From Chitinophagaceae bacterium (GTDB lineage: Bacteria; Bacteroidota; Bacteroidia; Chitinophagales; Chitinophagaceae): a DNA stretch of 64,000 bases. Shown in pieces: positions 1-8,337 of the stretch. The stretch is taken from contig CANCVE010000004.1 in NCBI GenBank assembly GCA_947381435.1, forward strand, positions 1 through 64,000, written 5' to 3'. Within the stretch, counting starts at the first letter, position 1. The number at the start of each line of letters is the position of its first letter. Under the pieces are notes generated by a model. It was not told where the DNA came from. It saw only the letters and a program-made list of their open reading frames with translations, and searched no databases. The position numbers were made by a program, and so were the translations under genes.

Positions 1-119
1 TGCTTACAGGAAAGGTGGATTTTTGTCCAATTGATGTGAATGAATACAGAAATAAGTACAAGGAGGATAAAATAGCGAGGCTGGAAAAGCAACTTGCCAA
101 GCTCAAAACTGCTGCGTAG
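1..119 (+). CDS. C-terminal fragment of an unrecognised protein
   Basis: Reading codons from base 3 gives an open frame of 38 residues ending at the TAG at 117-119; the gene begins outside the window. The tail is charged and probably helical (it ends KLKTAA) and contains the string DFCPIDVNEYRNKYKED. I do not recognise the family and assign no function. A dispersed repeat starts immediately after the stop. The frame is supported only by its openness and coding-like composition. Confidence 0.5.
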   Translation, partial: LTGKVDFCPIDVNEYRNKYKEDKIARLEKQLAKLKTAA

Positions 120-120
120 A

Positions 121-290
121 AGAGCAGTTATATAGTAGGTCACATAGACTCGATTATAAAAAAGTGAAACTTTTTTCTATGTGTTTTTTCTCTTAAACTA
201 TTTACTTGTAAAACCTATGTGATCTATGTCTCTATGAATCCTATGTGTTGAACTCTTTACTTCTCCATTAAGTTATGATAGCAGGTAATA
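121..290 (-). repeat. Dispersed CACATAGG-type intergenic repeat, inverted copy
   Basis: Read on the minus strand, this stretch shares long blocks with segments near 51215-51365, 55925-56095, 60827-60975 and 60984-61103. The shared blocks are TGGAGAAGTAAAGAG, then ACACATAGGATTCATAG, then ATAGATCACATAGGTTTTAC. All copies are intergenic. This is the only copy in the inverted orientation. No coding potential is visible in it. Confidence 0.7.
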
Positions 291-782
291 TTAATCTTTG
301 AAGGATAAAACTGCGTAACATCAGTGATTAAGCTCAGTAAGTAGTGGTAAAGATTTTTTTTGTTTCAAATTCCCTTTTTTCAATAAATCAAAGACCCAAA
401 GCATTTGCTGCCTTTAAATTTAAAAAACCATAATTTGATAAAACAAAAATTATTGGCGAGTATACATTTGCTGGCAAGCAATTTACATATATGCAGACAG
501 TATTGGAAAGGCTTACCCTTAACTGTTATTCCATTATTTTTATTCAATTTACCGATTTTATGTTGAAATAGTAGTCGTGAATGAACATTGGTTGAGTCTA
601 TTTATCAAAACTTCGATTGTAATTTGTTTGCACAGTATTCGCGTTTCACCTGCAACAGTGCCTTCCATAAAGTCATTAACTTTCGTCTCCCCGCAGCACT
701 TATTGTTACTCAACTTCAGAAAGACGGCTAGCTTTCACCTAAAACTGGGCTTGCTACGTTTCATTTTGCTTAAAAAGTCAGG
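291..782. other. Gene-less AT-rich stretch
   Basis: About 490 bases with no open frame that looks coding. A nominal frame at 577-816 has no recognisable family, no signal peptide pattern and runs into the tandem array. No hairpin terminator or clear promoter was seen. Confidence 0.4.
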
Positions 783-1045
783 AATTGTACAAAAAATCCA
801 TAGGGATCTTGCATAAAAGTATCTGGATTTTTTCAGGTTCTCTAGACATTGAAGGAAAATCCCTTTGGATTTTTTGTAAATCTCTAGACATTGGAGTAAA
901 ATCCCTCTGGATTTTTTGTAAATCTCTGGACATTGAAGGAAAATCCCTCTGGATTTTTTATAAATCTCTGGACATTTAGGAGAAATCCCTCTGGATTTTT
1001 TGTAAATCTCTAGACATTGAAGAAAAATCCATAGGAGTTTTTGCT
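783..1045. repeat. Tandem array, 42-bp unit (two diverged 21-bp halves)
   Basis: The GGATTTTTT landmark recurs at 825, 867, 909, 951 and 993, exactly 42 bp apart, with degraded units on each side. Each unit splits into two 21-bp halves that share AAATC-CT and a final ATT, so it probably arose by duplication of a 21-mer. Because 42 is a multiple of three, one frame stays open and reads a 14-residue repeat (KSLWIFCKSLDIEG). That frame lacks a good start and is probably not a gene. The array ends about 170 bp 5' of the SRPBCC gene. Confidence 0.85.
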
Positions 1046-1217
1046 GGATCCATAGGTGTTTTCACCGAAAGTGGCAGAACAGGTTATCCTTTGTTGGATG
1101 GTTTCAGTATTAGCTAGTGTCCAAACATTATTTTTTTATTAACAACCCAAAAAAATATTAACTCGAAGGCTATCTTCGTTACAGCGCCTTTATAATTAAT
1201 ATTAAATCTTTTAGAAA

Positions 1218-1634
1218 ATGGAAAAAATAAGTATCACAGTAGAAGCAACAATCAATGCCGCAGTACAAGAAGTATGGGAAAAGTGGACAACACCTGCACA
1301 CATCACTAAATGGAATGCTGCATCGGATGATTGGCATACGCCCTCTGCTGAGAATGATTTGAGAGAGGGTGGCAAATTTAGTGCAAGAATGGAAGCCAAA
1401 GATGGCAGTATGGGCTTTGATTTTGGAGGTATTTATGATACTGTTAAACCTTTTGAGTTGATTGAATATACATTGGGTGATGATAGAAAGGTGAAGATAG
1501 AATTTGAAGCGAATGGTAACGAAACTAGGGTTATAGAAACTTTTGAAGCTGAAAGTGTACACCCCGCAGAACTTCAACAAGCTGGATGGCAAGCCATTCT
1601 GAATAATTTTAAGAAATACGTAGAAGCAGTTTAA
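1218..1634 (+). CDS. SRPBCC / AHSA1-type ligand-binding protein
   Basis: The 138-residue protein opens with a beta strand (KISITVEATINA), then AAVQEVWEKWTTPAHITKW, the usual start of activator-of-Hsp90-ATPase-like START/SRPBCC domains. Strands follow with FGGIYDTVKPFELIEYTL, and the protein ends in a long helix (GWQAILNNFKKYVEAV). It covers one whole domain and has no signal peptide, so it should be cytoplasmic. The family binds hydrophobic ligands; the ligand here is unknown. It lies 22 bp before the next gene on the same strand and may be co-transcribed with it. Confidence 0.88.
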   Translation: MEKISITVEATINAAVQEVWEKWTTPAHITKWNAASDDWHTPSAENDLREGGKFSARMEAKDGSMGFDFGGIYDTVKPFELIEYTLGDDRKVKIEFEANGNETRVIETFEAESVHPAELQQAGWQAILNNFKKYVEAV

Positions 1635-1656
1635 GCCAAAACCTAAAATAGATACT

Positions 1657-2376
1657 ATGAAATTGATGAAAGTATTACCACTTTCCATTTTCCTGTTTAT
1701 ACAATATACATGTATAGATAAACTCTTTGCGCAGGATACCAATGGTAATGATAGTGCTACAATAGTTATAGAAAACGCAGTAGTAGCCATGGGAGGTAGG
1801 GAATATTTATCGAGCATAAGAACGCTTTATACCGATATGAGTGTGCAAACGGAAGGCAAGGCAATACATTGGATAAAGAAAGATATGCTACCTAATAAAA
1901 GCATATTTGAAGTGGTAAACAATGACAAAACTGTTTTTTATCAATGCTTTAATGGAGCTAAAGGTTACGAATTGCTCAACTCGAACAAGCTGGAACAAGA
2001 TGCGGAAGAACTGAAAGATAAAAAGAAACAGAAGAACATTTTTGCTGAATTGGACTATCTAAACAAAGCATTATGGACGGTAGAAATGGCTGGATACAAA
2101 AGGGTAAATGGAGAAGATTGTTATAGAATAAAAGTTTTTTCGCCAAATGGAACAATGAAGTATTTATGTTATAGCAAAAAGACATTCTTGAAACTTTCGG
2201 AAGAGGTACCCCAAAATTTAGCAAAGGAGAAATTTAAAACTACCGTGTTTGGTGGATATAAGAAATACGGAAAGTTGGTTTATTATACCACCATACAATC
2301 TGAGAATACAGCCATTGCCAGAATGGAAAAGTTATTGACAAACGAGAAAGTATCAAAAGCAGATTTCAAGGATTAG
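1657..2376 (+). CDS. Secreted LolA-like protein, unknown function
   Basis: The 239-residue product begins with a signal peptide (MKLMKVLPLSIFLFIQYTCI, then LFAQ before the mature part). The mature protein starts with a helix containing AVVAMGGREYLSSIRTL, followed by alternating strands such as VNGEDCYRIKVFSPNG and YSKKTFLKL. This pattern is typical of Bacteroidota outer-membrane lipoprotein-sorting-like proteins with a LolA/LppX fold. A periplasmic lipid-related role is possible but inferred from fold only. The stop overlaps the first base of a hairpin. Confidence 0.6.
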   Translation: MKLMKVLPLSIFLFIQYTCIDKLFAQDTNGNDSATIVIENAVVAMGGREYLSSIRTLYTDMSVQTEGKAIHWIKKDMLPNKSIFEVVNNDKTVFYQCFNGAKGYELLNSNKLEQDAEELKDKKKQKNIFAELDYLNKALWTVEMAGYKRVNGEDCYRIKVFSPNGTMKYLCYSKKTFLKLSEEVPQNLAKEKFKTTVFGGYKKYGKLVYYTTIQSENTAIARMEKLLTNEKVSKADFKD

Positions 2377-2406
2377 ATTTGTCGACCTTTAGAAAGTTGA
2401 CAAATC
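2376..2406. repeat. Palindrome, GATTTG-type family, copy 1
   Basis: GATTTGTC and GACAAATC form an 8-bp stem, extended inside by CCTTT/AAAG pairing. It begins at the last base of the preceding stop codon, so it may act as a transcript end, but no T-run follows. Two related palindromes lie at 2754-2785 and 2812-2845. Confidence 0.6.
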
Positions 2407-2423
2407 TTCGGCGTACCATCCCC

Positions 2424-2448
2424 GTTGTTGCGTCTTTTGACCAACAAC
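2424..2448. repeat. Palindrome, GTTGTTG-type family, copy 1
   Basis: GTTGTTG at 2424-2430 pairs with CAACAAC at 2442-2448. Related palindromes are at 2643-2667, 43678-43703 and 43738-43763. Confidence 0.55.
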
Positions 2449-2450
2449 AA

Positions 2451-2621
2451 TAGACCTCTTCGAAAATTGCTTTATGATAAAGAAGAGTGTCTTCTATCTG
2501 ATTTCTCTGTTTTTTCTGTGCCTTCTGTGGCAATCATTTTATACAATTATGTAGAATTTCTTTGCCACTGAGGCACTGAAGTAACAGAAAAAGAGAGAGA
2601 ATGGATTTCCGAAGAGGTCTA
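2451..2621. mobile_element. MITE-like element, copy 1 (171 bp)
   Basis: The segment is bounded by perfect 12-bp terminal inverted repeats (TAGACCTCTTCG and its complement). It is nearly identical, in inverted orientation, to 38742-38911. The interior also folds back on itself: CTGTGCCTTCTGTGGCAA pairs imperfectly with TTGCCACTGAGGCACTGAAG. It has no open frame. The outermost TA on each side could be a target duplication, as in Tc1/mariner-IS630-type elements, but two copies cannot prove this. Confidence 0.75.
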
Positions 2622-2642
2622 ATAAATCCAGCCATCTTGTAC

Positions 2643-2667
2643 GATGTTGGTGAAAACACACAACATC
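2643..2667. repeat. Palindrome, GATGTTG-type family, copy 2
   Basis: GATGTTG at 2643-2649 and CAACATC at 2661-2667 pair around an 11-base loop. The same family recurs near 43.7 kb. Confidence 0.55.
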
Positions 2668-2753
2668 GGCGGTGCAATCGCTTATGTCTAGCTGTCATTC
2701 CGAATGTCTCATCTGGCGCACCAGAAAAAAATGTGAATGACTTGTGGGACTAT

Positions 2754-2845
2754 GATTTGGTAACTTTTTTGGAAGTTGCCAAATCTAACGGACAGAGACT
2801 TGCTACATGTAGATTATTTACCAACTTCTGAAAAGTTGGCAAATC
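2754..2845. repeat. Two GATTTG-type palindromes, copies 2 and 3
   Basis: At 2754-2785, GATTTGG and CCAAATC flank AAC/GTT arms. At 2812-2845, ACCAACTT pairs with AAGTTGG and AAAT ends follow. Both resemble the hairpin at 2376-2406, so this 570-bp intergenic region holds three members of one palindromic family plus the MITE-like element. Confidence 0.55.
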
Positions 2846-2942
2846 AGGGACGTTTAAACCCTCGTCATTGTAAGGAATCGAAAATGAAACATACGGTTGG
2901 TGTAAGAGATTCCTAAAAGGAATGAAAAAGCAACATACTTTA

Positions 2943-5435
2943 CTAGAAAGTAAACCTAAAGCTTCCGAATATTCCGAAATTATTGATAGCCTGACTACTA
3001 GAAGCGGCAGGGGTAAGGCGCCACACAAAGTCTACTTTAAACACTTTGAAGATGTTATCAATGCCCGTTCCAAGTTCTAGATAAGCCTTTCCATTAAGAC
3101 TATTGTAAGGGTAGTTTCCTACAAAGTTTAAATCATGGTTCTGGCTCGATAAACTTCCCACTACACCTTTGGCACTCCAGGATTGTCTCCATTTTAGCAT
3201 TCTGGTTAAAGGAATATATTTAAAGATGCCACTACCTATCTTATGTTCAATATTAAATCCTGCATATTCATCGGCAATAAACTCAAAGCGATTCATCAAG
3301 TTAAAAGCATACTTACTATAGTACATCATTTCATTACCTGGCAATATTTGTAAAAAGTTGTAAGGTGCTGTTCCATAAACCTTTCCTGCAAAGAAGTTAT
3401 AGTAAACACTTCCATAAGGGGCAAGGCTAACATAATCGTACATGTTAAAGTCTACCTTATCGTAAGTGTAACTACTTTGCAAAACATTTTTAAACGCATG
3501 TGTGTATTGCAACTGAACAATTGGTTTGTCACTTCCTAGAGAGATGCGGTTAAAATTATCCTCGAAAGTTCGCTCGGCATAAGCATATCTAATCTTGGCA
3601 CTCGCCTCGAAGGAGTTAAACGGAACGCCCGAAGCAGAAGGGAAGAATTTGGTTGAAGGAAGATTTTGCAAAGCGGTAAACTCCTTACTAGAAGCCGCCA
3701 AACCAAACCCTAGGCCTTTAGCGGTTTCTTGGTAATATTCCAACCTTTTTTCTTCAGATTGTTGAAACTTAAATGGGATTCCCGGACGCCTGAAAAGTGT
3801 TGCAAATATGTTATCAGTTCCTAATTGACCATAATAAACCTGACCATTATCTAAATCGTTTCTATAAGAAGCCGTTACAAAGCCCCACGGTTCCCTTCCT
3901 AATAAGTATTTTATTTCTGCTTTTCCTTTAATTTGATTATCGGCAAAGCCATAAGCGCCATACCCATGCAGATAAATGTTTTTACTAAATCCAAAGTTCG
4001 TTGCTACATCAAAGCGAAGCCTCAATCCTTCCCAAGGATTGGTGCTAACCCAATTAAACCATGGACCAAATCGGAGATTGCCATAGTCTTTAGTTCCTTT
4101 AGTTACAAAGGCTAACGTATTTCGATAGTGTACATACGTTTTATTATTTTCGAGGGTATCTAATAGTTTATATACAGCCTTTTCGTTTTTACTCAACTCT
4201 TCATGCCTATGGCTAGCCCAAAAAGTATCAGACTCTTTCTTGTAATCGTTGGTTAATTGTACGCTTTCTGGTAGTTTAGATTTATTAACCTCCGTAGCCA
4301 CGGAATCGGAGTTTACGAGTACATTTCTATAGGTAGTTGTTTTTCTTCCTTTCAAAGAAAGATTCTTTTTACCTATTGGCGATATATCCGCCACAAACTT
4401 ATCCTTATACAAAAACCACGTGGAGTCATTAATCATTTTGTATTCTTGGATAATAGACAATCCACTCAGAAAGTTAATGTTGGCATCTACTGCAGGGCGT
4501 AAAGTAATTTTCTGTATTGCAAACGTGGTATCATGCACCCAACAGTCACCTTCAAAAACATCATCTCCTTTTCTTTTGGGAGTTATGCGCAAATGAACTA
4601 GTCTACGTTTGTTTAGGTATTGTGTATCCAAAAGTTTATAACTATAAAAATTGGGGGCACTCGAATTGAAAGGACTAATAAACTCCCTGTTGAAAACAGG
4701 TATTGTGCTGTTCATTACATTGATATTCTGGTACAATCCTCCTAATTGTTTCACCATGCTTTCATTGTTAATTCCATTTGTTCTAGCTGCTTTTATAAGT
4801 TCTTTCGCTTTATGGGGATCTTTCTGAAAGTAATAATCAGATAATGTTTCTGTAAGATATGCTGGCAAAAATGGCTTGTCCTCAGATGTCGAATCTATGT
4901 AGTCAAAAACAAAGTTTAAAGGTTTTAAAAGTGCATTTTTACTAAGTTTATTTGGGTTTATATTTTCGATATCTACTTCTAGTTTATTATAAATTTCATA
5001 GCTATAATTGTCCCAATGTGTTCTGTCATTGTAAGATTTATGTTTCATTATCTGTTTCCAAAACCATAATGCCCTATTGTATTTTGTTTTTACAACAGCT
5101 TCATTAGCAGGCGGTTGAAGCTCTAGTTTGCAAGTAAACTTAGTACTGTCACTAAAAGTATTTACGCTAATGGCAAGCGCTTTATAGCCCACGCTGCTGA
5201 TGATCAATGAATCTTTGGGGTTAATTCTATCTGTTTCTAGCAGAAATGTACCTGAGGAATCTGTAAGTACACCTTTACCACTATACTTAAATTTTGCTGA
5301 AGCAAAAGGTAGTGGTTCATCGCTTTGTTTGTCAAGAATTCGCCCTATAATTAATTTTCTTTGAGAAAATGAATTATTATTGAATGAGAGAAAAAAGAAC
5401 GTAAATAGGAAAATCTTAATCAATACTCTGAACAT
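2943..5435 (-). CDS. DUF5686 outer-membrane protein with carboxypeptidase-like regulatory domain
   Basis: The 830-residue protein has a signal peptide (residues 1-24, ending SFSQ). A CarboxypepD_reg-like beta-sandwich follows at about 27-110 (IIGRILDKQSDEPLPFASAKF, then LIISSVGYKALAI). The long DUF5686 region starts near 115 (NRALWFWKQIMKHK). The C-terminal half is rich in amphipathic strands and the last residue is phenylalanine (FRFTF), as in outer-membrane beta-barrels. The family is widespread in Bacteroidota and of unknown substrate; the regulatory domain is also found in TonB-dependent receptors. It is a single gene with no operon partner. Confidence 0.88.
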   Translation of the reverse strand: MFRVLIKIFLFTFFFLSFNNNSFSQRKLIIGRILDKQSDEPLPFASAKFKYSGKGVLTDSSGTFLLETDRINPKDSLIISSVGYKALAISVNTFSDSTKFTCKLELQPPANEAVVKTKYNRALWFWKQIMKHKSYNDRTHWDNYSYEIYNKLEVDIENINPNKLSKNALLKPLNFVFDYIDSTSEDKPFLPAYLTETLSDYYFQKDPHKAKELIKAARTNGINNESMVKQLGGLYQNINVMNSTIPVFNREFISPFNSSAPNFYSYKLLDTQYLNKRRLVHLRITPKRKGDDVFEGDCWVHDTTFAIQKITLRPAVDANINFLSGLSIIQEYKMINDSTWFLYKDKFVADISPIGKKNLSLKGRKTTTYRNVLVNSDSVATEVNKSKLPESVQLTNDYKKESDTFWASHRHEELSKNEKAVYKLLDTLENNKTYVHYRNTLAFVTKGTKDYGNLRFGPWFNWVSTNPWEGLRLRFDVATNFGFSKNIYLHGYGAYGFADNQIKGKAEIKYLLGREPWGFVTASYRNDLDNGQVYYGQLGTDNIFATLFRRPGIPFKFQQSEEKRLEYYQETAKGLGFGLAASSKEFTALQNLPSTKFFPSASGVPFNSFEASAKIRYAYAERTFEDNFNRISLGSDKPIVQLQYTHAFKNVLQSSYTYDKVDFNMYDYVSLAPYGSVYYNFFAGKVYGTAPYNFLQILPGNEMMYYSKYAFNLMNRFEFIADEYAGFNIEHKIGSGIFKYIPLTRMLKWRQSWSAKGVVGSLSSQNHDLNFVGNYPYNSLNGKAYLELGTGIDNIFKVFKVDFVWRLTPAASSSQAINNFGIFGSFRFTF

Positions 5436-5745
5436 ACTTCAAAAATAGGGGTAACAGATTAACTCTTCGCTTTCGCAATTAGTTAAAAGCTACAAAAGAT
5501 AGGTGAAATTTAATTTTATTCTAATAATTAAATGATTTAAATACAGGCAGCTATTGATTTAGAGGTTTTAAAACTTATTCGCCATTTAATATTCACAAAT
5601 CAATCAAAGTCAGATATAAATTTAATATAGCATGGTTTGTTTTAACAAACGTTGCCTAACTCAAATCTGTAATTGCTTGCTTCCCAGAATTATGGGTTTA
5701 TATAAACAAAAAAATCTGTGCATTAAAGTAAAGTGGACGAAATGG
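5436..5745. other. AT-rich intergenic region between two minus-strand genes
   Basis: These 310 bases hold the presumed 5' region of the DUF5686 gene and the 3' region of the next gene. I see no array, hairpin or recognisable promoter. Confidence 0.4.
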
Positions 5746-6285
5746 TTACTTATCCAATATTGCTTTTAAATTTGTTAAACCTGTAGATAAGTCATTGCCA
5801 ATCATTTTATCCATATTCATAAACAATAACATGATGTTTGTAGGATATTTCATTTTCCCAACAAAGCCCCATCTTACTTTAGTTTGGTTATTTAAACCTT
5901 GTTCTACAGTCATATATGCGTCTGAATAACTATCAAAAGGTCTGATAAAGTGAATGGTATAGTCTATGCTTTCATTTTCCACCATTGCTTTTATAGTTTG
6001 TTCGCCTTTACCAACCTCATTTTTCTCACTGTCCCATGCAGATACAAAGCCAACGGTACCATCTATTCCCTTGAATTCTTTTTTCATGTTTACATCCATA
6101 GAAGCCCATTTACTGTAATTATTCTGATTTTTAAGATACTTTATATAATTGTAAACAGAGTCTTTGGACTTGTTAATAGTAATATCCCGTTCAACAGAAT
6201 ACTCTTTTTTTATAAAGATAGCAGTAACAAGAGCAATAACTATAATTACTGCAAAGGCAATGAGGATGTACTTTAAAATATTCAT
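5746..6285 (-). CDS. Membrane-anchored SRPBCC family protein
   Basis: Of 179 residues, about 4-27 form one membrane segment (YILIAFAVIIVIALVTAIF). This is followed by the polyketide-cyclase/SRPBCC pattern: YSVERDITINKSKDSVYNYI, then YSKWASMDVNMKKEFKG and VGFVSAWDSEKNEVGKGEQ. Proteins of this type are common in Bacteroidota. The ligand is unknown. The domain is expected outside the cytoplasm or at the membrane; its side is not determined by the sequence. Confidence 0.82.
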   Translation of the reverse strand: MNILKYILIAFAVIIVIALVTAIFIKKEYSVERDITINKSKDSVYNYIKYLKNQNNYSKWASMDVNMKKEFKGIDGTVGFVSAWDSEKNEVGKGEQTIKAMVENESIDYTIHFIRPFDSYSDAYMTVEQGLNNQTKVRWGFVGKMKYPTNIMLLFMNMDKMIGNDLSTGLTNLKAILDK

Positions 6286-6425
6286 ACAGTTAGTTATTTT
6301 GTTAATTGAATTATCAATATTAAAACATTTAATCTTTATATGCTATTATTAAATAAAAATTATTTTTATTGGTACTAATTGTTATCAAAATTGTGAAATT
6401 AATTATAAATTGATAATTATCAATT

Positions 6426-6464
6426 AAAAAGTGCAGCTACTCGAACGTGGGGCTGCACTTTTTT
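6426..6464. terminator. Hairpin with T-run
   Basis: AAAAAGTGCAGC (6426-6437) pairs with GCTGCACTTTTTT (6452-6464), giving a strong stem with poly-T on both strands. It lies upstream of the tRNA promoter and 5' of the SRPBCC gene, so it does not end an obvious transcript. It may insulate the tRNA unit. Confidence 0.7.
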
Positions 6465-6600
6465 ATTTAAGAGAAGGGGCATATATGGGGGCAAGCTCCA
6501 GATGGGAAATGGAGTGGACTTGTGTTTGTGAAGCAATAATTATCACTTGTTAATTGACCATTATCTGTTGTATTAATTTTTATCAAATAGAAAAAAAATA

Positions 6601-6631
6601 TTGCTCAATTCAAATTGTTTCCATACATTTG
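6601..6631 (+). promoter_or_regulatory. Bacteroidota-type promoter for tRNA-Leu
   Basis: TTG at 6601-6603 and TACATTTG at 6624-6631 match the phylum's -33 (TTG) and -7 (TAnnTTTG) elements with a 20-bp spacer. The tRNA starts 11 bp after the -7 element. Confidence 0.75.
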
Positions 6632-6642
6632 CAGCCCTTAAT

Positions 6643-6727
6643 GCGGATGTGGCGAAATTGGCAGACGCACTAGACTTAGGATCTAGCGCCGTGAGGCATG
6701 TAGGTTCGACCCCTATCATCCGCACCA
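6643..6727 (+). tRNA. tRNA-Leu (anticodon UAG)
   Basis: The acceptor arms GCGGATG and CATCCGC pair. The anticodon stem CTAGA/TCTAG encloses loop CTTAGGA with anticodon TAG. A long variable arm typical of tRNA-Leu is present, and the T loop reads GGTTCGACCCC. The 3' CCA is encoded (6725-6727). It is 85 nt including CCA. Confidence 0.97.
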
Positions 6728-6732
6728 CTTCA

Positions 6733-6765
6733 AAAGCCCCCCAGCAGTTCTGAGGGGCTTTTTTA
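6733..6765 (+). terminator. Terminator after tRNA-Leu
   Basis: AAAGCCCC and GGGGCTTTTTT form a GC-rich hairpin followed by a T-run, six bases after the tRNA end. Confidence 0.88.
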
Positions 6766-6807
6766 ATTCAAAAAAACAACTACTCTTTAGAGTTTAATTA
6801 AAACATT

Positions 6808-8175
6808 ATGGCGAAAGTTACCAGAGAAAACATTGGGATTTTACACGACAAGATAACTGTTATCGTTACTCCTGCAGATTATACAGCCGATTATAAGAAG
6901 AAGTTAGCAAAAGCTGCGGCATCAGCAAATATTCCTGGATTCCGCAAAGGAAAGGTGCCCCCGGCAGTAGTGAATAAAATGTATGGGGAAAAGATAATAA
7001 TGGAGGAAGTACTAAAAATAACTGAAGTACAAATGACTTCCTACTTGGGAATTGAAAAAATTGACACTATCTCTCAGCCTTTGCCATTGTCAAGTACATT
7101 AAGTAACATTGACGTCAATAACTTGAAGGATTATCAATTTGAATTTGAAATAGGTATCAAACCAGAAGTTAACATCGATCCTAAAAGCATTAATGTAAAG
7201 CGTTATGTAATTGAAGTTACTGACAAAATGGTTGATGAACAGATAGACAGAATGCTTTTACAAGGTGGTAATATGACAGAACCTGAAACTGTGTCCACTG
7301 AAGAAGATGTAATAAATGCAACTTTTACAGAGGTTGATGCTGACGGAAATGTTATTGATGGTGGTGTAGATAAGGCAACTAATCTTAATGTTAAGCAGTT
7401 TGAAGAAGGATTTCGAAAGTCTCTATTTGGATTGAAAAAGGATGAATCAGTCATCTCAACTATCACAACTGCTTTTGACGAACTAGAAAGAGGGTTTATT
7501 TTAGAAAATCTTGGATTGGATAAAGAAGATGCAGGCAATGCAAACAAGAACTTTAAAATTACATTAACTAACATAGGTCTTCAAGTAAAAGCAGATTTGA
7601 ATGAAGATTTCTTTAAAAAGGTTTATCCTTCAAAAGAAATAACAACTGAGGCTGATTTTCGGGCTGCTCTGAAGGAAGAGGTTGTTGCTTACTTTGCTGA
7701 GCAATCTCGCAAGCAAATGCATGATCAAATATACCATTTTCTACTTGATGAGGTTAAGTTAGAATTGCCCAAGGAGTTTTTACTTAAACTTCTTGAAATG
7801 GGAGACGAAAAACGTAGAACTAGAGAGGAAGCATTGAGTATTTATCCCACTTTTGAAAATCAAATGAAATGGTCTTTGATTTCAGGTCAAATACAAAAAG
7901 ATGAAAATGTTAAAGTATTCCCTGATGATCTAAGGAATGCCGCAAAAGCACAACTTTATGAATATTTGGGTGGTCAAGTAGAGATGTTTGGTGATACTAA
8001 GTTTTTAGATGAGTATGCAGAAAGAATGCTGAAGGACAAGAAGTTTGTTGATGAAAAATATCCAGTAATTTTTGCAGATAAGATATTTACGGCAATACAA
8101 GATAAAGTTACGTCAACTGAAGAGGGAATAGACTTTGAGTCCTTTAATTCAAAATTGCACCATCATCATTATTAA
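6808..8175 (+). CDS. tig: Trigger factor, ribosome-associated chaperone
   Basis: The 455-residue protein has the ribosome-docking signature GFRKGKVP at residues 44-51 within the N-terminal domain. A PPIase-like middle region lies at about 150-245 and a helical C-terminal chaperone domain from about 265 (LNEDFFKKVYPSKEITTEADF). Trigger factor binds ribosomal protein L23 at the exit tunnel and shields nascent chains. The middle domain is diverged, as is usual in this phylum, so isomerase activity is uncertain. The C terminus ends in four histidines before a final tyrosine, which is unusual. The ATG is the first start after the tRNA terminator. Confidence 0.93.
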   Translation: MAKVTRENIGILHDKITVIVTPADYTADYKKKLAKAAASANIPGFRKGKVPPAVVNKMYGEKIIMEEVLKITEVQMTSYLGIEKIDTISQPLPLSSTLSNIDVNNLKDYQFEFEIGIKPEVNIDPKSINVKRYVIEVTDKMVDEQIDRMLLQGGNMTEPETVSTEEDVINATFTEVDADGNVIDGGVDKATNLNVKQFEEGFRKSLFGLKKDESVISTITTAFDELERGFILENLGLDKEDAGNANKNFKITLTNIGLQVKADLNEDFFKKVYPSKEITTEADFRAALKEEVVAYFAEQSRKQMHDQIYHFLLDEVKLELPKEFLLKLLEMGDEKRRTREEALSIYPTFENQMKWSLISGQIQKDENVKVFPDDLRNAAKAQLYEYLGGQVEMFGDTKFLDEYAERMLKDKKFVDEKYPVIFADKIFTAIQDKVTSTEEGIDFESFNSKLHHHHY

Positions 8176-8198
8176 TAAAAAGCAGTAATAACTAGTTG

Positions 8199-8234
8199 AA
8201 CAGGCCTTGGTATATACACCTAAGGCCTGTTTTG
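8199..8234 (+). terminator. Terminator after trigger factor gene
   Basis: AACAGGCCTTGG and TAAGGCCTGTTTTG form a hairpin 24 bp after the tig stop codon, ending in a short T-run. Confidence 0.85.
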
Positions 8235-8315
8235 CTGAAAATGTATCTATCAGTTAGTATTTTACTAATCATCATTGATGGTAATAAATATTTAACTTTC
8301 ATTCATTACAACTCT

Positions 8316-8323
8316 TACATTTG
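8316..8323 (+). promoter_or_regulatory. Possible -7 element (TACATTTG)
   Basis: An exact TAnnTTTG match lies 14 bp before the start of the DUF4290 gene. The upstream -33 element is weak, so this is tentative. Confidence 0.4.
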
Positions 8324-8337
8324 TAAATACTTCTTTT

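Noticed and set aside
577-816. Possible 79-codon gene
   Set aside because: No domain, signal peptide or family resemblance, and it runs into the tandem array.
785-979. Open frame with KSLWIFCKSLDI repeats
   Set aside because: It begins with TTG inside the array and ends where the array decays. It has no upstream initiation signal and is best explained as the non-coding 42-bp array.
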